Part shown: positions 10,795-21,633 of the stretch, in pieces
Numbering within the stretch: the stretch's first letter is position 1
Layout of the letters: each line of letters starts with the position of its first letter
Assembly: GCA_024364805.1 (NCBI GenBank)
Contig: CM044501.1
Span: forward strand, 49,628,080-49,667,006
From: Euprymna scolopes
Lineage: Eukaryota; Mollusca; Cephalopoda; Sepiida; Sepiolidae
Direction: 5' to 3'
DNA: 38,927 nucleotides
The notes under the pieces: generated by a model
Database searches by the model: none
What the model saw: only the letters and a program-made list of their open reading frames with translations
Told to the model about the DNA's origin: nothing
Translations under genes and position numbers: made by a program

Positions 10795-11144
10795 TTTTGT
10801 GAAAGATCATTTTATGGATTCGATATTCTTATATAAAACTCACATGGGTAAATCTTACCAAGTTTTGTTATAATTTTCTAAAGTTTCTATTTATTTCAGA
10901 AAGAAATTATATTTTTTGTATTTTAGTTCAAATACTTCCTTAACTTTTCAATATTTCTAATAGATTTTTGCTCTTTCCTTTCTTTATTTCCACTTTTTAT
11001 CACAAAGTAGTCCAATTTAATAACGGAAAAACGAATCCAGACTTACACTGTCTCCATTACCTGTTGAAAATTCTAGAGATAATCTTAATACCAAAGGGCA
11101 ACATAAAAACTTTATAAAATCCTCACGTAATATTAATATTAAGA
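10795..11144. other. anonymous AT-rich DNA, no gene seen
   Basis: About 350 bp, pyrimidine-rich in places, with nothing recognised. Confidence 0.5.
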
Positions 11145-11221
11145 TACAGGGTGGAACAATAAAATTATCGCTCTAAAAAGATGGAATGATTTTGATTCCG
11201 TTCAATTAATACCAGTTTCCA

Positions 11222-11252
<31 letters not shown>

Positions 11253-11925
11253 ATAGACCATCTACTAATTGGCCAGTTGTGTACAAATTCCGGAAAGTGA
11301 TACAATGTTCAACAAACAAAATAGGAGATATGCTGCTGTATAACGCATGCTCTCTGCTAATAATAGTTATGTTAACAGGACCATTTCCAACACTCAAAAT
11401 GCATTTCTTGATTGCCACGAAGAACAGGGACGTGCCAGTGTGATGAAAGCAAAGTTTCCGGCCACAGTTATAGTTTTTCGTGTGGTTGCAAGTGACGGCA
11501 CATCATTCCACTTTGTATCTCTGAAGTCGGCTTGAAAGTTAACACCAAAGTGTACGCGAATGTATGTATGTGCCCCTGATGCCATCGGGTGGCCCTGGCA
11601 GACCCTGGGTGTAGTAACAGGACTCAGCGCCGCCAAGAAGTTCAAAAGAGATCCAAGATTTGCTTAAGAAAAAGTGTTATGACGTTGTACCCTTCTTTAC
11701 TGGCTCTTTCCTCCTCCGATCTGAACCAGCTGGACTCCTTTGTTTGGGCGTATGTCAAGAACATCACATACATGATCACCGACAATACCAAAGCCAGCAT
11801 TATCGCCCCCCTCCGCCGTATATACGACTATCCTCCGCCGGCGATGTAAGAAAAGGCATGCTCTCAGTTCCGGACCCGTATCGAGGCTGTGATTGAGACT
11901 GAAGCCGCCTACACTGTATAGATGT
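11145..11925 (+). pseudogene. broken IS630/Tc1/mariner transposase, C-terminal half
   Basis: Reading across frames gives the second half of a transposase of the IS630/Tc1/mariner group. NTQNAFLDCHEEQG, then VMKAKFPATVIVFRVVASDG, lie near 11391-11500. SSDLNQLDSFVWAYVKN (the equivalent of the PPSSPDLNPLDYFVWG block) is near 11715-11765. NTKASIIAPLRRIY is near 11785-11825, and EKACSQFRTRIEAVIE is near 11850-11900. The N-terminal DNA-binding half is absent, the expected SDEK motif is eroded, and frameshifts and stops separate the blocks. The left end TACAGGGTGG at about 11145 and the right-side ACACTGTATA near 11920 resemble weak terminal inverted repeats. A (GTT)n run (11223-11252) interrupts the left part. 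Confidence 0.75.
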
Positions 11926-11950
11926 CAGCTGTACTAGCTGAGCGAGGTAG

Positions 11951-11952
<2 letters not shown>

Positions 11953-12010
<58 letters not shown>
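11953..12010. repeat. (TA)n microsatellite
   Basis: Pure TA dinucleotides starting about 30 bp beyond the transposase remnant. Confidence 0.95.
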
Positions 12011-12011
<1 letters not shown>

Positions 12012-12389
12012 GTTAGTGTGTTTATTGATATATAAATTCACATTATTCCCTATTAAAGTATGTCACGGATTTTTTTCTACAATATGCACAACGCCAGAGT
12101 TCACAGATATTTCAATAGTGTAATATATGCAACAGCTGTTGCCGCTGTTAAGAAAATTTGAAATTTTTGTTCTATAAAATATGATGATATATTGTGTTAA
12201 AAACATAATCTAAATCTATTACTTCAATTGAATCGTACTATTTATAATAAATATCATTAACATTAAATTGAAGATTTGGTAAAAATTAAAGTTCATTTTT
12301 AAAGCAATTTTCCGTAAATTCTGCTGTCAAAGTAAATTCACTAATCAATCAAAGAATTAAACCATATTTTAAGTCACTGCTTATCAAGG
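12011..12389. other. anonymous AT-rich DNA, no gene seen
   Basis: About 380 bp with no recognised gene or repeat. Confidence 0.5.
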
Positions 12390-12494
12390 CTCGGGGCAAT
12401 TCAAGAATAAGTCTAAATAGGTATCGTGATGGTTGGCGAAAGTTTATCAGGAAACTACATGAAAACAACAATGTTATAGTCAGCTTATAAGCAG
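12390..12494 (+). repeat. dispersed repeat, copy B (partner at 10686)
   Basis: Matches 10686-10794 through GGGCAATTCAAG, AAATAGGTATCGTGATGGTT, GAAAGTTTATCAG and ATGTTATAGTCAGCTTATA. It lies about 115 bp past the last recognisable codons of the minus-strand LINE. Confidence 0.65.
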
Positions 12495-12609
12495 TTCCGC
12501 GGTATTGTGCTCCACAGACGAGCATTTCATAATAAAACAAAAACGGATCCGCTCACGGAATGTTCTCTTTGTTCTTGACATAGCTAAAAAAGTAAAGTAA
12601 ATTATTAAT

Positions 12610-13520
12610 AGTAATTATAACTAGTCCGGTGTTTTCCACGGATGATTTACAAGGAGTGGGCATAGAGTGAAACTCACTCGAGGACCTACCATGAAGATAA
12701 CGATAGAGCAGAGACGGGCTTAGGGAGGAGAACGGGACATCGGCAACCAGATTTAGAAATCAGTTTTCTACTCTGTGCAGGCAGAAAACGGTTGCTCTGA
12801 ACAGTTCTACTACAGATGTTACTACAGTACACCATCTTAGGATATATTTGGCTTTTATACAGGTACAGTGTTGTATTTGGACTTAGATATATACTGAATA
12901 TATCGAATGATTTTTCCGGCGATCTTGGCAATGGATTTAACATGTGTTCAATATCAGATAAAGAGTGAAAATCAGTCTCAGAGGTTTGTCAACGTATGAT
13001 GCTTAATCAAAACAAGAGCCATTTCTTTCAATTTTGGACCAGTTACGGACTAAGTGTTAGTGATGAAAAGAGAGGAGATTGGTTTTTGAAGCAGCAAAAT
13101 TAACCAACTATCATTTCCACATTGCAGTATGTAATCAAGTTCAGAAGAGAGAGAATCATAAACATTTCGATAATTGCCGGCTTTTAAAGTGTTGCCATAG
13201 ATAGTACTATCGTCTGCATAAATGTCTACAAATGATCTAGGAATGTTATTTAAAACATCAAAGAGAGTTGGGTCCAGGATGGAACCCTGAGAGACACCGG
13301 CGTTGATCCAATGACCATCTGATTTTTTGCTAATTGACGACTACTCGTATTAATCCATCAGACAAAAAGATTAAATACTTGGGAAGATATTTCCAGCTAT
13401 TCCGCACCTAGAAATCTTATGGAGTGGACATTTATAAAAATCCTTTCATATGTCAAGAAGCTTTGTCAAGAAATTTACTCATCCTGTTTATTAACTTGAC
13501 AGTTTGCAGTAGATCAAGAA
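12610..13520 (-). pseudogene. LINE reverse transcriptase domain, minus strand
   Basis: On the minus strand the frame reads LIRVVVN, then KKSDGHWINAGVSQGSILDP and TLFDVLNNIPRSF, then VDIYADDSTIYG near 13230-13200. These are the palm motifs of an APE-type LINE reverse transcriptase, including the GVPQGSILGP-like block and the catalytic YADD. Upstream, KISRCGIAGNIFPSI is traceable near 13440-13380. Downstream, in other frames, come YLYKSQIYPKMVYCSNIC near 12865-12810, LVADVPFSSL near 12742 and SLLYRYLHGRSSSEFHSM near 12700-12650. Stops and frameshifts break it, and a deletion removes the residues between FSSL and SLLYRY. It belongs to the Jockey/CR1-like group. It is probably the 3' part of the same copy whose 5' part lies at 14830-16090. 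Confidence 0.8.
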
Positions 13521-13659
13521 TAGCAGAAATGTTACATACTATTAAGTAGGTTGTTATTTTCTTAAATTTTTAATTACTCTACTAGACTACCCGTGGCCCG
13601 TTGGGTCAGTATGCTATATTAGCTATGGAATTGCTGATGCAATTCTCTATCTATATTAG

Positions 13660-14115
13660 GGCCAGATACATCCAAGGGTGGAATACTGTTGCCACATATG
13701 GGCAGGAGCTGCTAGAAAAGACTTGTCCTGCCTTGATAGAGTTCAAAATAGACTTCGTGTCCTGGTGGGAGATGTCCTTTTCTCTTCGCTGCAACCTCTA
13801 TCTCACAGAAGAGATGTTGCGAGTTTGTCTCTGCTTTATCGTTATTTTCATGGAAAGTGTTCGACTGAGCTTCAATCTATGGTCCCCCCTCGCCAAACTT
13901 TCACAAGAAACACTAGACTAGCTGAAAATATTATCAATAATTTTCTCCACTCTTTATCTGTGCCTGAACCTAAACATAGATTCCATGATCAAAGCTTCTT
14001 TCTTAGAACTGCACGCCTGTGGAATTGTCTTCCGTTTTCCTGCTTTCCAGCTGTCTATAATATGGTTATCTTCAAGTCCAGCGTGAACAAGTTTCTGATG
14101 AGCCGTTCCACTTAA
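13660..14115 (+). pseudogene. LINE reverse transcriptase C-terminus, plus strand
   Basis: A single open frame from 13660 reads GQIHPRVEYCCHIWAGAARK, then LDRVQNRLRVLVGD near 13738, LSHRRDVASLSLLYRYFHGK near 13802-13861, FTRNTRLAEN near 13900, FFLRTARLWNCLPFSCFP near 13999-14050, and FKSSVNKFLMSRST before the stop at 14115. This is the intact C-terminal end of a Jockey/CR1-like LINE ORF2. The element is 5'-truncated, which is usual for LINEs. Just before the frame, a shifted frame preserves a few more residues. It is the same family as the minus-strand fragment next to it (about 34 of 47 bases match over the IHPRVEYC region), so it is a diverged sister copy, not a recent duplicate. Confidence 0.85.
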
Positions 14116-14183
14116 GTTAACAAATTTACCGAACCTCCATTACTATCGATTACTATATTGTCCTTTTGACTACTCTACACTCT

Positions 14184-14612
14184 TTAACCCTTATCCTTGA
14201 GTGGCCTATCGACCTTGATAAGTGGTGACGACTATGTAAAAAAATGTATGAGCGTGACACTTGTGACGTAAAGAAAATAGTTTTTGTAACATAACAGAAA
14301 CATTTCTATGAAAGTATATTAAAATGGAAAAAGAATATAGATAGATTTCTATGAGTTGTTCTGTTTATAATTGTTTATTTTTGAAAAATAAACTTACAGA
14401 CATTGAATTATAAGTAATTTGCCATACTCAAAGGTAAATGTGCACTGAACAGATACCATAATACTAAAGCTAAATTCAAATTTTTATATATCTTTTACTT
14501 TAAATGTGAAAAAAAAAACAATTGGGACGCTGAAAACATATACAGTAAAACAAGACGTTTTATTGTCGCGTAGGTTATTTGTAAAATGCTCTTATGGTTG
14601 TCAACGGGTTAA
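14184..14612. mobile_element. possible TTAA-flanked short DNA element
   Basis: TTAACCC at 14184-14190 and GGGTTAA at 14606-14612 bracket 421 bp. TTAA duplications flanking CCC...GGG are the piggyBac signature. However, beyond the first bases the terminal repeats match poorly (CCCTTATCC against CCCGTTGAC) and no transposase is present, so this could be coincidence in AT-rich DNA. Confidence 0.2.
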
Positions 14613-14790
14613 AGTAGATTTATTTGTAAGAAAATTGCGTTAAAATAACTTAAATGCAATACAGAAATAAACGATGCAAAAAATTGCAGAAAGTATTAAC
14701 AATTGTTTATTTGGATTATTTAAACGCGAAAAAATTGGGACGCTGAAAACGTACACAGTAAAACAATACGTTTTAATTTCGCGTTTTTTT
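14516..14790. repeat. ~55 bp direct repeat with internal inverted repeats
   Basis: The segments at 14519-14571 and 14732-14783 share AATTGGGACGCTGAAAAC, TACAGTAAAACAA and ACGTTTTA..T..TCGCG. The second copy also contains nested inverted repeats: AAACGCGAAA with TTTCGCGTTT, and inside it AAAACGTA with TACGTTTT. This region separates the two parts of the minus-strand LINE and may be remains of a foldback-like element. Confidence 0.6.
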
Positions 14791-14829
14791 AGCAACAGGA
14801 ACATATATATGGATGTCGCGCAACGTTTT

Positions 14830-16090
14830 TTAAATGATGAGAGGAAATGTTGTGGATAAACGACTATGATTGCAAAGAGTTGAATTTAAGACAACAATCT
14901 TAACAAGAAGCTCGGCTTTGTTAGATGCTGAAGAAATAATATGAGGTCCATTAAGGATTGGTTCGATATAGTACGCGCAACTATTCAGAACCCTATTTAT
15001 AATTCGCCCAAACTTATAGAAACTAAGCCGCTGCTCAACGGCTTTAGTCTTGACAGACTGAGCATATTACTGTCTCATGTTTTATATGAGCCTTTAGCAG
15101 TTGTTACTGGAAGTCATGAACGAGACTTTGGTTTGTAAACATTTATTCCTCTTGAGCGACGAAAATAGTTTCTTCTGTGCGCAATTGCAGCGTGACATAC
15201 TCGATGAAACCAGAGCTGGTTGTTTCGTATTTGTTGGAATTTATTGGAGAGTATGAAACGGTCTATACCGGTAGTTAATCAGTAAAGGGAACACGTTCTT
15301 TTAAAAAAAATGAAACAGGGAGTTATATAAGTATAACGTAAGCTATGCTAGTTATCCATTGGGTTACGATACACTGTACTGGGAAGAAGGACATCTAAGT
15401 ACGTATTATAATTTTAATCTAACTGTGAGTAATAAGAAAATCACAGTGGAGATCGAACAGGGGATGAACACACTTCCTGGATAATTGTAAGAAAATATCT
15501 ACGAAAAGTGCACACTCCCTCAGCGTCGGGTACACGGGTGAATTCGTTAGCAATGCTTGTTACGTCATTAGAAAGAGATGGGTCATGACAGATCATTCCT
15601 TTATTCTTTGATTGAATGGACTAGACATTCAAAATTGTTAAATTAATTAAAGTCTCCACAAACGTAAATGTTAGCAAATGGAACAAGACTAATTTTATCA
15701 GATATATTCTAAATAACAGTAACTCAACCGTTTTGGGACGGTAGTGGGGGCATATGAACGCAGTGTTGTGAGCAAGTGTAACTCGGAATCATATATAGGG
15801 AAATTTAAGACCGTCTTTAATGGGCCTACTACATAGAAAGCTAGTCCTTATGTAGGCACATATTGCATGTCCATGGCTATTTTTGAGGTGACTATTTGAT
15901 GTCAAGTTAAGTATCGTTTAATCAAGAACATATCTATGGAAACAGTCGTTCCAACGCTAGTTGAAAACATTGACAACAGGTCGGGCTCTGCCACTTGTAA
16001 TTGGATTTCAACCGTTGGAATGTTGGACCAAAGACCTTTAATGTTGGTGAAGGACAACTTGTAGTTCTGATTTAAATCTTGTATTGTTTT
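14830..16090 (-). pseudogene. LINE endonuclease and linker region, minus strand
   Basis: From about 16085 leftwards the minus strand reads NYKLSFTNIKGLWSNIPTVE, then LQVAEPDLLSMFSTSVGTTV, the start of an APE-type endonuclease. In other frames follow RVTLAHNTAFICPHYRPKTV near 15780-15720, then SIANEFTRVPD near 15560-15530. The linker before the reverse transcriptase follows: CAQKKLFSSLKRNKCLQTKV near 15190-15130, YAQSVKTKAVEQRLSFYKFG near 15070-15015, IEPILNGPHII near 14970, SSASNKAELLVKIVVLNS near 14935-14880. Many frameshifts and stops show it is old. The order fits a Jockey/CR1-like ORF2, and it lies in the expected position and orientation to be the 5' part of the copy at 12610-13520. The ORFs at 14941-15138 (plus) and 15902-16342 (minus) are respectively an antisense shadow and the real frame extended through a (GA)n run. 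Confidence 0.75.
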
Positions 16091-16156
16091 TTTTAACTTA
16101 CAATTATAGCATATGTTAATATATTGAAGAGGTCGACAGAGTTGGTTGAAGTAAAG

Positions 16157-16157
16157 C

Positions 16158-16197
<40 letters not shown>

Positions 16198-16200
16198 GTA
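16157..16200. repeat. (GA)n microsatellite
   Basis: About 44 bp of GA dinucleotides with one interruption, lying upstream of the LINE endonuclease start on the minus strand. Confidence 0.9.
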
Positions 16201-16799
16201 AAGAAAAACATAGCGAGAAAAAAGAGATATAAAGCTTTCGATAGGGTGAAGCTGAAAAACTATAACAGTTCCTTCTAATATGGCATCGAGAGGTCCCACC
16301 AGAAGCTACCGCATGACCACGAATCAACTCAGTAAATAGCAATCAGTAGACCCAGTAGTTAACCCCTGTTCATAGGACGATATTCTTGGGGGTTAATGCA
16401 AGCTTCGGATCCTTGGTTATCAGCTGGATAACGTCAGCCCAAATATACATGCTTACCTCCAGCACCCTTATTGCCACAATGGTATGGATTGAAATAGAAG
16501 AAACAAACCATCCCAACTGACTGCCTAAGAAAAACAAACTACAGACTGACTACTTGTTCTTTTTCCTTTCTCAGATGCATCACACATAGTTAATGAGAAC
16601 TGCGAGACAAAATAGGAAAAGCGAGAGCAGGCCAACTATTAATTTTTCTATTAAAACAAATAAGTATTAATATAAGTTAAGTATACTTTTTTTAGCATGA
16701 GATGACGAAAGTCTTCCTCCAATTAAATGTCTATTAAGGAGAATGAAAAAGGATGGATAATGGAATTTCGTTTACATTTGAACTTTTTTCCTCATTGAC
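16201..16799. other. anonymous DNA, no gene seen
   Basis: About 600 bp with no recognised protein, RNA or repeat. Confidence 0.5.
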
Positions 16800-17068
16800 T
16801 ATTACGCACACGTAAAGACACGCACACACACGCGCACACACGCGCACACACGATCACACAAATGCAAATACAACCGGAAGCACACACACACGCGCAAAAA
16901 CACAAGCATACACACACGCGCAAAAACACAAGCACACAAGCAAACACACCTGGACGCACACGCAAACACGCACACAAACGAACACACAAATAAATATACG
17001 CACACAAACACACATGCACACACATACGCACGTAAACACACACGTACACACGTAAACACACGCACGCA
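16800..17068. repeat. CA-rich minisatellite
   Basis: About 270 bp of CA-rich repeats interspersed with CG, AAA and GC. A unit ACACACGCGCAAAAACACAAGC occurs twice in tandem near 16885-16935. The three overlapping minus-strand ORFs here (Cys/Val-rich) are products of the repeat. Confidence 0.9.
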
Positions 17069-18642
17069 ATATGGAAATAGTAAGGGATGTACAGTTTTAA
17101 GCCTTCAAATTCATACAGAAGGAGATTTTTTAAGTATATTAACTTCCAATTTCTGATAATGATTTAATATTAGTCAAGCAATATAGTTCCTTGATAAAAG
17201 ATTCGGTTAAATCCGAGCCTCGGTTATATTATTTGCTTAATCCGTTTTATTTTTATTAGCTTAAAATGAAAGAATTTTAATCAATCGTACTTAAAAAATA
17301 GAGATATCGAGCTTAAAAATAAAGATGAAATAATGTCTTATGAGCATGTGCCGACGTGTCGAAAAACAGTATTTAATAACAACATGTACGATCTATGTAA
17401 ATATAAATGATGTGTAACTGTATAAGAACAATTATAGTTTACGGTTTATGTAATAGTAAAATTAAAGAATTCTTGGCTTATGAACATGTCTCGATATGTT
17501 GCAGTTGGTTATTATGTTTGTATTTTGTTTATTTTATTTAAAACGATTGCCTCTTGTAGAGAATTACGTTATTTTTGAAAATCTTTTGAGCTTTTGTTTT
17601 TGTAATAAGATTCTGAAATGCACGAATTTCCAACTCTCAGCAAATGAGATTTGGCGAAATGTGAGAAGAGAGAATTTATTATTTTTAAATTGAGAAATGG
17701 AAAAATCATGGTGTTTTTATGAGTGTATGATCCCGTTTATAAATGGGGAAATCTCAAATCTACTGAAAGTGCAGAAATCCCTCCGGCCTCCGGTGATGCG
17801 TGTTGGCGGTAGGAGAACTTGTTATTTAGAGGAAAGGTTTAAGACATAATAAATTTGTATGTTAAAAATCGTCGTTGAAAATCTACTGTACCTTGGTTCA
17901 GAAGGGACATTTCTGCAATCCAAATTTAGGAGATAATACATGAATTTGAAAAGTATGATTCGTATACTTTTCTTATTCATCCAGTTATTTATATATAAAG
18001 ATACATATGTATTTGTTTTTCATTTGCTATTTTGTTTTATTTTACGTGTAAGACTATAGCTACAAAAGAAATGCGAAGTTTAAAACCAAAGGATCGGCAT
18101 TAATATGGGAGGGACATGAACGAATATTAGGAATAGAAATGAAGATGTTAGAATTCAACTTCTACCAAACTTGAAATGGCTAATCGTTTTCAGAAAACTT
18201 TGTCACGAACAGTTGCTCCTAATTTGGATAAATTTACAGATAATCTTGTAGAAATTTTATGATCGTTCTGTTGACTTCAATTAAGAAATCACAACGGCTA
18301 TTGCAACATAGGCAGGCGCATTTTATTGTAGCTAATATATATATGTAGTTATTAGTATAGTTTTAGATAAATTTAGTTCAGAAAATAATACGACTTAACC
18401 TACTACGAGATAAGCTTCGTCTTATGCTTCGTTTAATGAGATGTTATCGAGTAATATTCATGAAGCAGTTCATTCTTCTTAACAAACACATTTGCATCTT
18501 CATATCTAAGATATCTTGTTTGAATGAATGCAGTTTTGCAAGACAATCACTATTTAGGTTAGTAATTTTTTTTTCAAATTCTTGAGTACGTAATGCTTTG
18601 CTCTTCACAAAATTCAAACTTCTACAAAATGATATTTATTTC

Positions 18643-18647
<5 letters not shown>
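17069..18647. other. anonymous AT-rich DNA, possible diverged duplicate
   Basis: No gene recognised. Two segments near 17335-17375 and 17475-17515 share CTTATGA[G/A]CATGT followed by CGA[C/T][G/A]TGT or a close variant, about 140 bp apart. This suggests a diverged tandem repeat. The ORF at 17496-17693 has no recognisable motif. Confidence 0.4.
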
Positions 18648-18684
<37 letters not shown>

Positions 18685-18748
18685 GAGAGAGAGAGAGAGA
18701 AAGAAAGAAAGAGAGAGATAGAGAAAGAGAGAAAGAAAGAGAGTGAAA
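18648..18748. repeat. (TA)n then (GA)n compound microsatellite
   Basis: TA dinucleotides at 18648-18680 change directly into GA/GAAA repeats to about 18748. Confidence 0.95.
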
Positions 18749-19726
18749 TAGACAGATACATATTCATATAAACTCAGATCTTTTAGTGGGAGACCGTGTG
18801 TGTGAAATATGTATATAACCTTAAACCACCTACTCTCATTTCATCTATAAAGTTCCTAACAATTCTGTTTTAGAAAGATAAACAAGTGACATTACCACCT
18901 TGCTAGAAAAGTTTTAAGAATTAAATTATATCTTTTAAAATCAAATCTTTTACACTGGAACGATATTTGAGTATCATGGGATTGGTTTAAAAGTGGAAGT
19001 ATAGGCATGGATGTAAAAAGAGTCACCGACATATGTTGCGCCGTGTGACACTTATTAATCTGGAAACAAGTTAAACGCATTATAACCGATCATATACTCC
19101 ATCACAATCCATTAGAATAACTATCTATTATCTATGCGTTTCTAATAGACATCATATTTAAGGTAGGGGAATAGTATGATTATGAGTTATAGGAAGATTC
19201 TACAATTTTCCTGATCTTGTGTATAATGTCCGAATATAATTTCGCCAATGTAAGAATTACACTTACTAGTTCTTTCTAAACATCTTTCTCAAATGTTTTC
19301 TTTCTAATTCATTGAACATAGCGAGAAAAATATGTGTTTTTCTTTTTAAAACAGAGTCGTTACTGTATATGTTCGCAAATAACTGGAAATAACGATTGGT
19401 TTGTGAAGTTAAAAGACCGTGTAAGTACAGAATAGTTAAAGCCCTCTACCAATCTTAAGAATGTATTTCGCAATAACAATGTTACTATTTAGAAATAGCG
19501 TCTGATAGCGTCCATAAATCTATTGAAAGATTACGGTGGCAATAACATGTCCTGTAGCTATAATACTAGCACTATTAACTGCATATTCCAAGTTGAAGTG
19601 TGGTTAGTGATCTTTCTGGTCGACCCCCTCCTCTTTTACATTCATGCCTATTTTGTGCTGAACTGACAAAAAGCTGGTGCATCTAAATACAATATTTCTT
19701 TTATTATTAAAGAAAAAAGTTTATTA
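18749..19726. other. anonymous AT-rich DNA, no gene seen
   Basis: About 980 bp. Only a short unrecognised minus-strand ORF (18892-19080). Confidence 0.5.
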
Positions 19727-20095
19727 GTGTTCTTGCAATCTAAGATCCCTCAAGCTTACGGAGTTTTCCTTTCATGTTTTTTCTTTATTTCTGTTGCATA
19801 TTTCGTGGGATTGGTTAGCGTGTCTGGTTCGTATAGATTATTCTATTTGTATTTATGCAATTTATACTCACCGACCAATTTCTACTTTGTGCCGATCGTA
19901 ATGAACGGAGGAGCACAGCTCGTCCTGAGCCAGCCACATCAAGTTTCAGATCAGATCATGGCTCATTGTAATAGACCATCTACTCGACCGAGTAAGCGGT
20001 TTATACCGATCAATACCCAATCAGTCATCCTACGTGTCAATCGGTTATCTCCATCTGTGAGTTGGTTAGTTTTTCTTCATCTTCAACCTTGTTGA
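19727..20095 (+). CDS. unrecognised 122-codon ORF
   Basis: An open frame whose first half is very hydrophobic (FFFISVAYFVGLVSVSGSYR) and whose second half is polar and Pro/Ser-rich. From about 19900 the DNA is more GC-rich than its surroundings. I recognise no family. The hydrophobic half is what T-rich DNA gives by chance, so this may be part of an unclassified repeat. Confidence 0.12.
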   Translation: MFLQSKIPQAYGVFLSCFFFISVAYFVGLVSVSGSYRLFYLYLCNLYSPTNFYFVPIVMNGGAQLVLSQPHQVSDQIMAHCNRPSTRPSKRFIPINTQSVILRVNRLSPSVSWLVFLHLQPC

Positions 20096-21104
20096 CTCAA
20101 TCGCTTTAGTTGACGTTCATCATGTGGTGCTTGATTAAACGAATGGTGATTGCCAGCTTCTGTTAATTGTCGCATATATTCTTTTCTTCAGGGCAGAGAC
20201 CGCAATATAATGTTGCTGCAAAAATCGTCACTGTTGTTCGGGTTGCTGTTTATCTCGCAACTAGTAACGAGGCGATTATCATTATAGCAAATCAATAAAT
20301 CTCAATGGTTCAATACATTTTGAAATTATGAGTTAGTTGTGATTAAAATCATACACCATAATAGAAGATTACACATAGACATGCCTATGTTATATAAGAT
20401 TGATATAGACATCGTAATAAAATTGGGAAGGCTATTTAGCAAGCGCCTTTGTCGGGCATAAGCAATATAATCCAAATGGGGTCAGCCTCCTACCGATTAT
20501 AATAGCATTATGCCATTGCATTCACATTTGATTTCGATAGGAAAAGAAAAAGGCATAAAAGAACGAATGGCATATTTGAAGGTGTTTTTGCTTGTGTGAA
20601 GAAAAGAGAGAAAGATCAAAGAGGAAACTAATTGGAGGTTTGCGTGGTGTATCGTAAGAGGCAGCGTTTAAACGAATATAAATGTATAAAAACGACGAAA
20701 GAAAGCAGTAAACAAGAGAGGAAAAATAATTAGACTGAGGTAGAAGAAAGTAAGTTAAAGAAGGAAGGATATTATTATGGACAAAAAAGGGAAGATGATC
20801 AACGTTAGAAAAAATCATTAAGAAAGAAGACAAAAAAAGTATGATAACATTTGTAAAAAAAAAAAAATATTATAAGAGTGGATGCATGAACAGAAATTAA
20901 GAAAATAAAAATAGGGGTGGACGAGCGACGAAAGTAAGGTTGTTGAAAAAGAAACGAACTAGGAAAATTTTAACAAATGAAGTAAATGAAATTATCTGAA
21001 AGGAAAAGTATAAAGGAAACTGTGATAATACGGTTCGAAAAAAGCAAAGATGAACCTATGAAGAAAGGATAGATTACAAACATAAACAGAAAAAAAGAAC
21101 CCCC
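20096..21104. other. anonymous DNA, purine-rich in its second half
   Basis: No gene recognised. From about 20530 to 21100 the plus strand is strongly purine-rich (GAAAG, AAGAAGG). The minus-strand ORF at 20522-20833 reads as low-complexity Phe/Ser and is not credible. Confidence 0.5.
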
Positions 21105-21131
21105 TATATATATATATATATATATATATAT
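21105..21131. repeat. (TA)n microsatellite at gap edge
   Basis: TA dinucleotides run into the assembly gap, so the array length is unknown. Confidence 0.9.
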
Positions 21132-21633
21132 NNNNNNNNNNNNNNNNNNNNNNNNNNNNNNNNNNNNNNNNNNNNNNNNNNNNNNNNNNNNNNNNNNNNN
21201 NNNNNNNNNNNNNNNNNNNNNNNNNNNNNNNNNNNNNNNNNNNNNNNNNNNNNNNNNNNNNNNNNNNNNNNNNNNNNNNNNNNNNNNNNNNNNNNNNNNN
21301 NNNNNNNNNNNNNNNNNNNNNNNNNNNNNNNNNNNNNNNNNNNNNNNNNNNNNNNNNNNNNNNNNNNNNNNNNNNNNNNNNNNNNNNNNNNNNNNNNNNN
21401 NNNNNNNNNNNNNNNNNNNNNNNNNNNNNNNNNNNNNNNNNNNNNNNNNNNNNNNNNNNNNNNNNNNNNNNNNNNNNNNNNNNNNNNNNNNNNNNNNNNN
21501 NNNNNNNNNNNNNNNNNNNNNNNNNNNNNNNNNNNNNNNNNNNNNNNNNNNNNNNNNNNNNNNNNNNNNNNNNNNNNNNNNNNNNNNNNNNNNNNNNNNN
21601 NNNNNNNNNNNNNNNNNNNNNNNNNNNNNNNNN
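21132..21633. other. assembly gap (502 N)
   Basis: Undetermined bases between a (TA)n run and the 3' part of a minus-strand Helitron. The missing Helitron terminus probably lies in it. Confidence 1.

Noticed and set aside
13601-13921. 106-codon plus-strand ORF overlapping the LINE
   Set aside because: It is a shifted frame of the LINE. Only the frame from 13660 to 14115 matches the family.
12610-14115. Twin-priming (5' inversion) of a single LINE
   Set aside because: The inverted and direct parts both encode the same ~70 residues (the YKSQI..EYC to LYRYxHG region) and differ at roughly a quarter of bases. Two separate copies explain this better than one inverted insertion.
14941-15138. 65-codon plus-strand ORF
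   Set aside because: Antisense shadow of the LINE linker region, which reads clearly on the minus strand.
16792-17069. Three overlapping minus-strand ORFs rich in Cys and Val
   Set aside because: They are translations of a CA-rich minisatellite in several frames. No protein motif is present.
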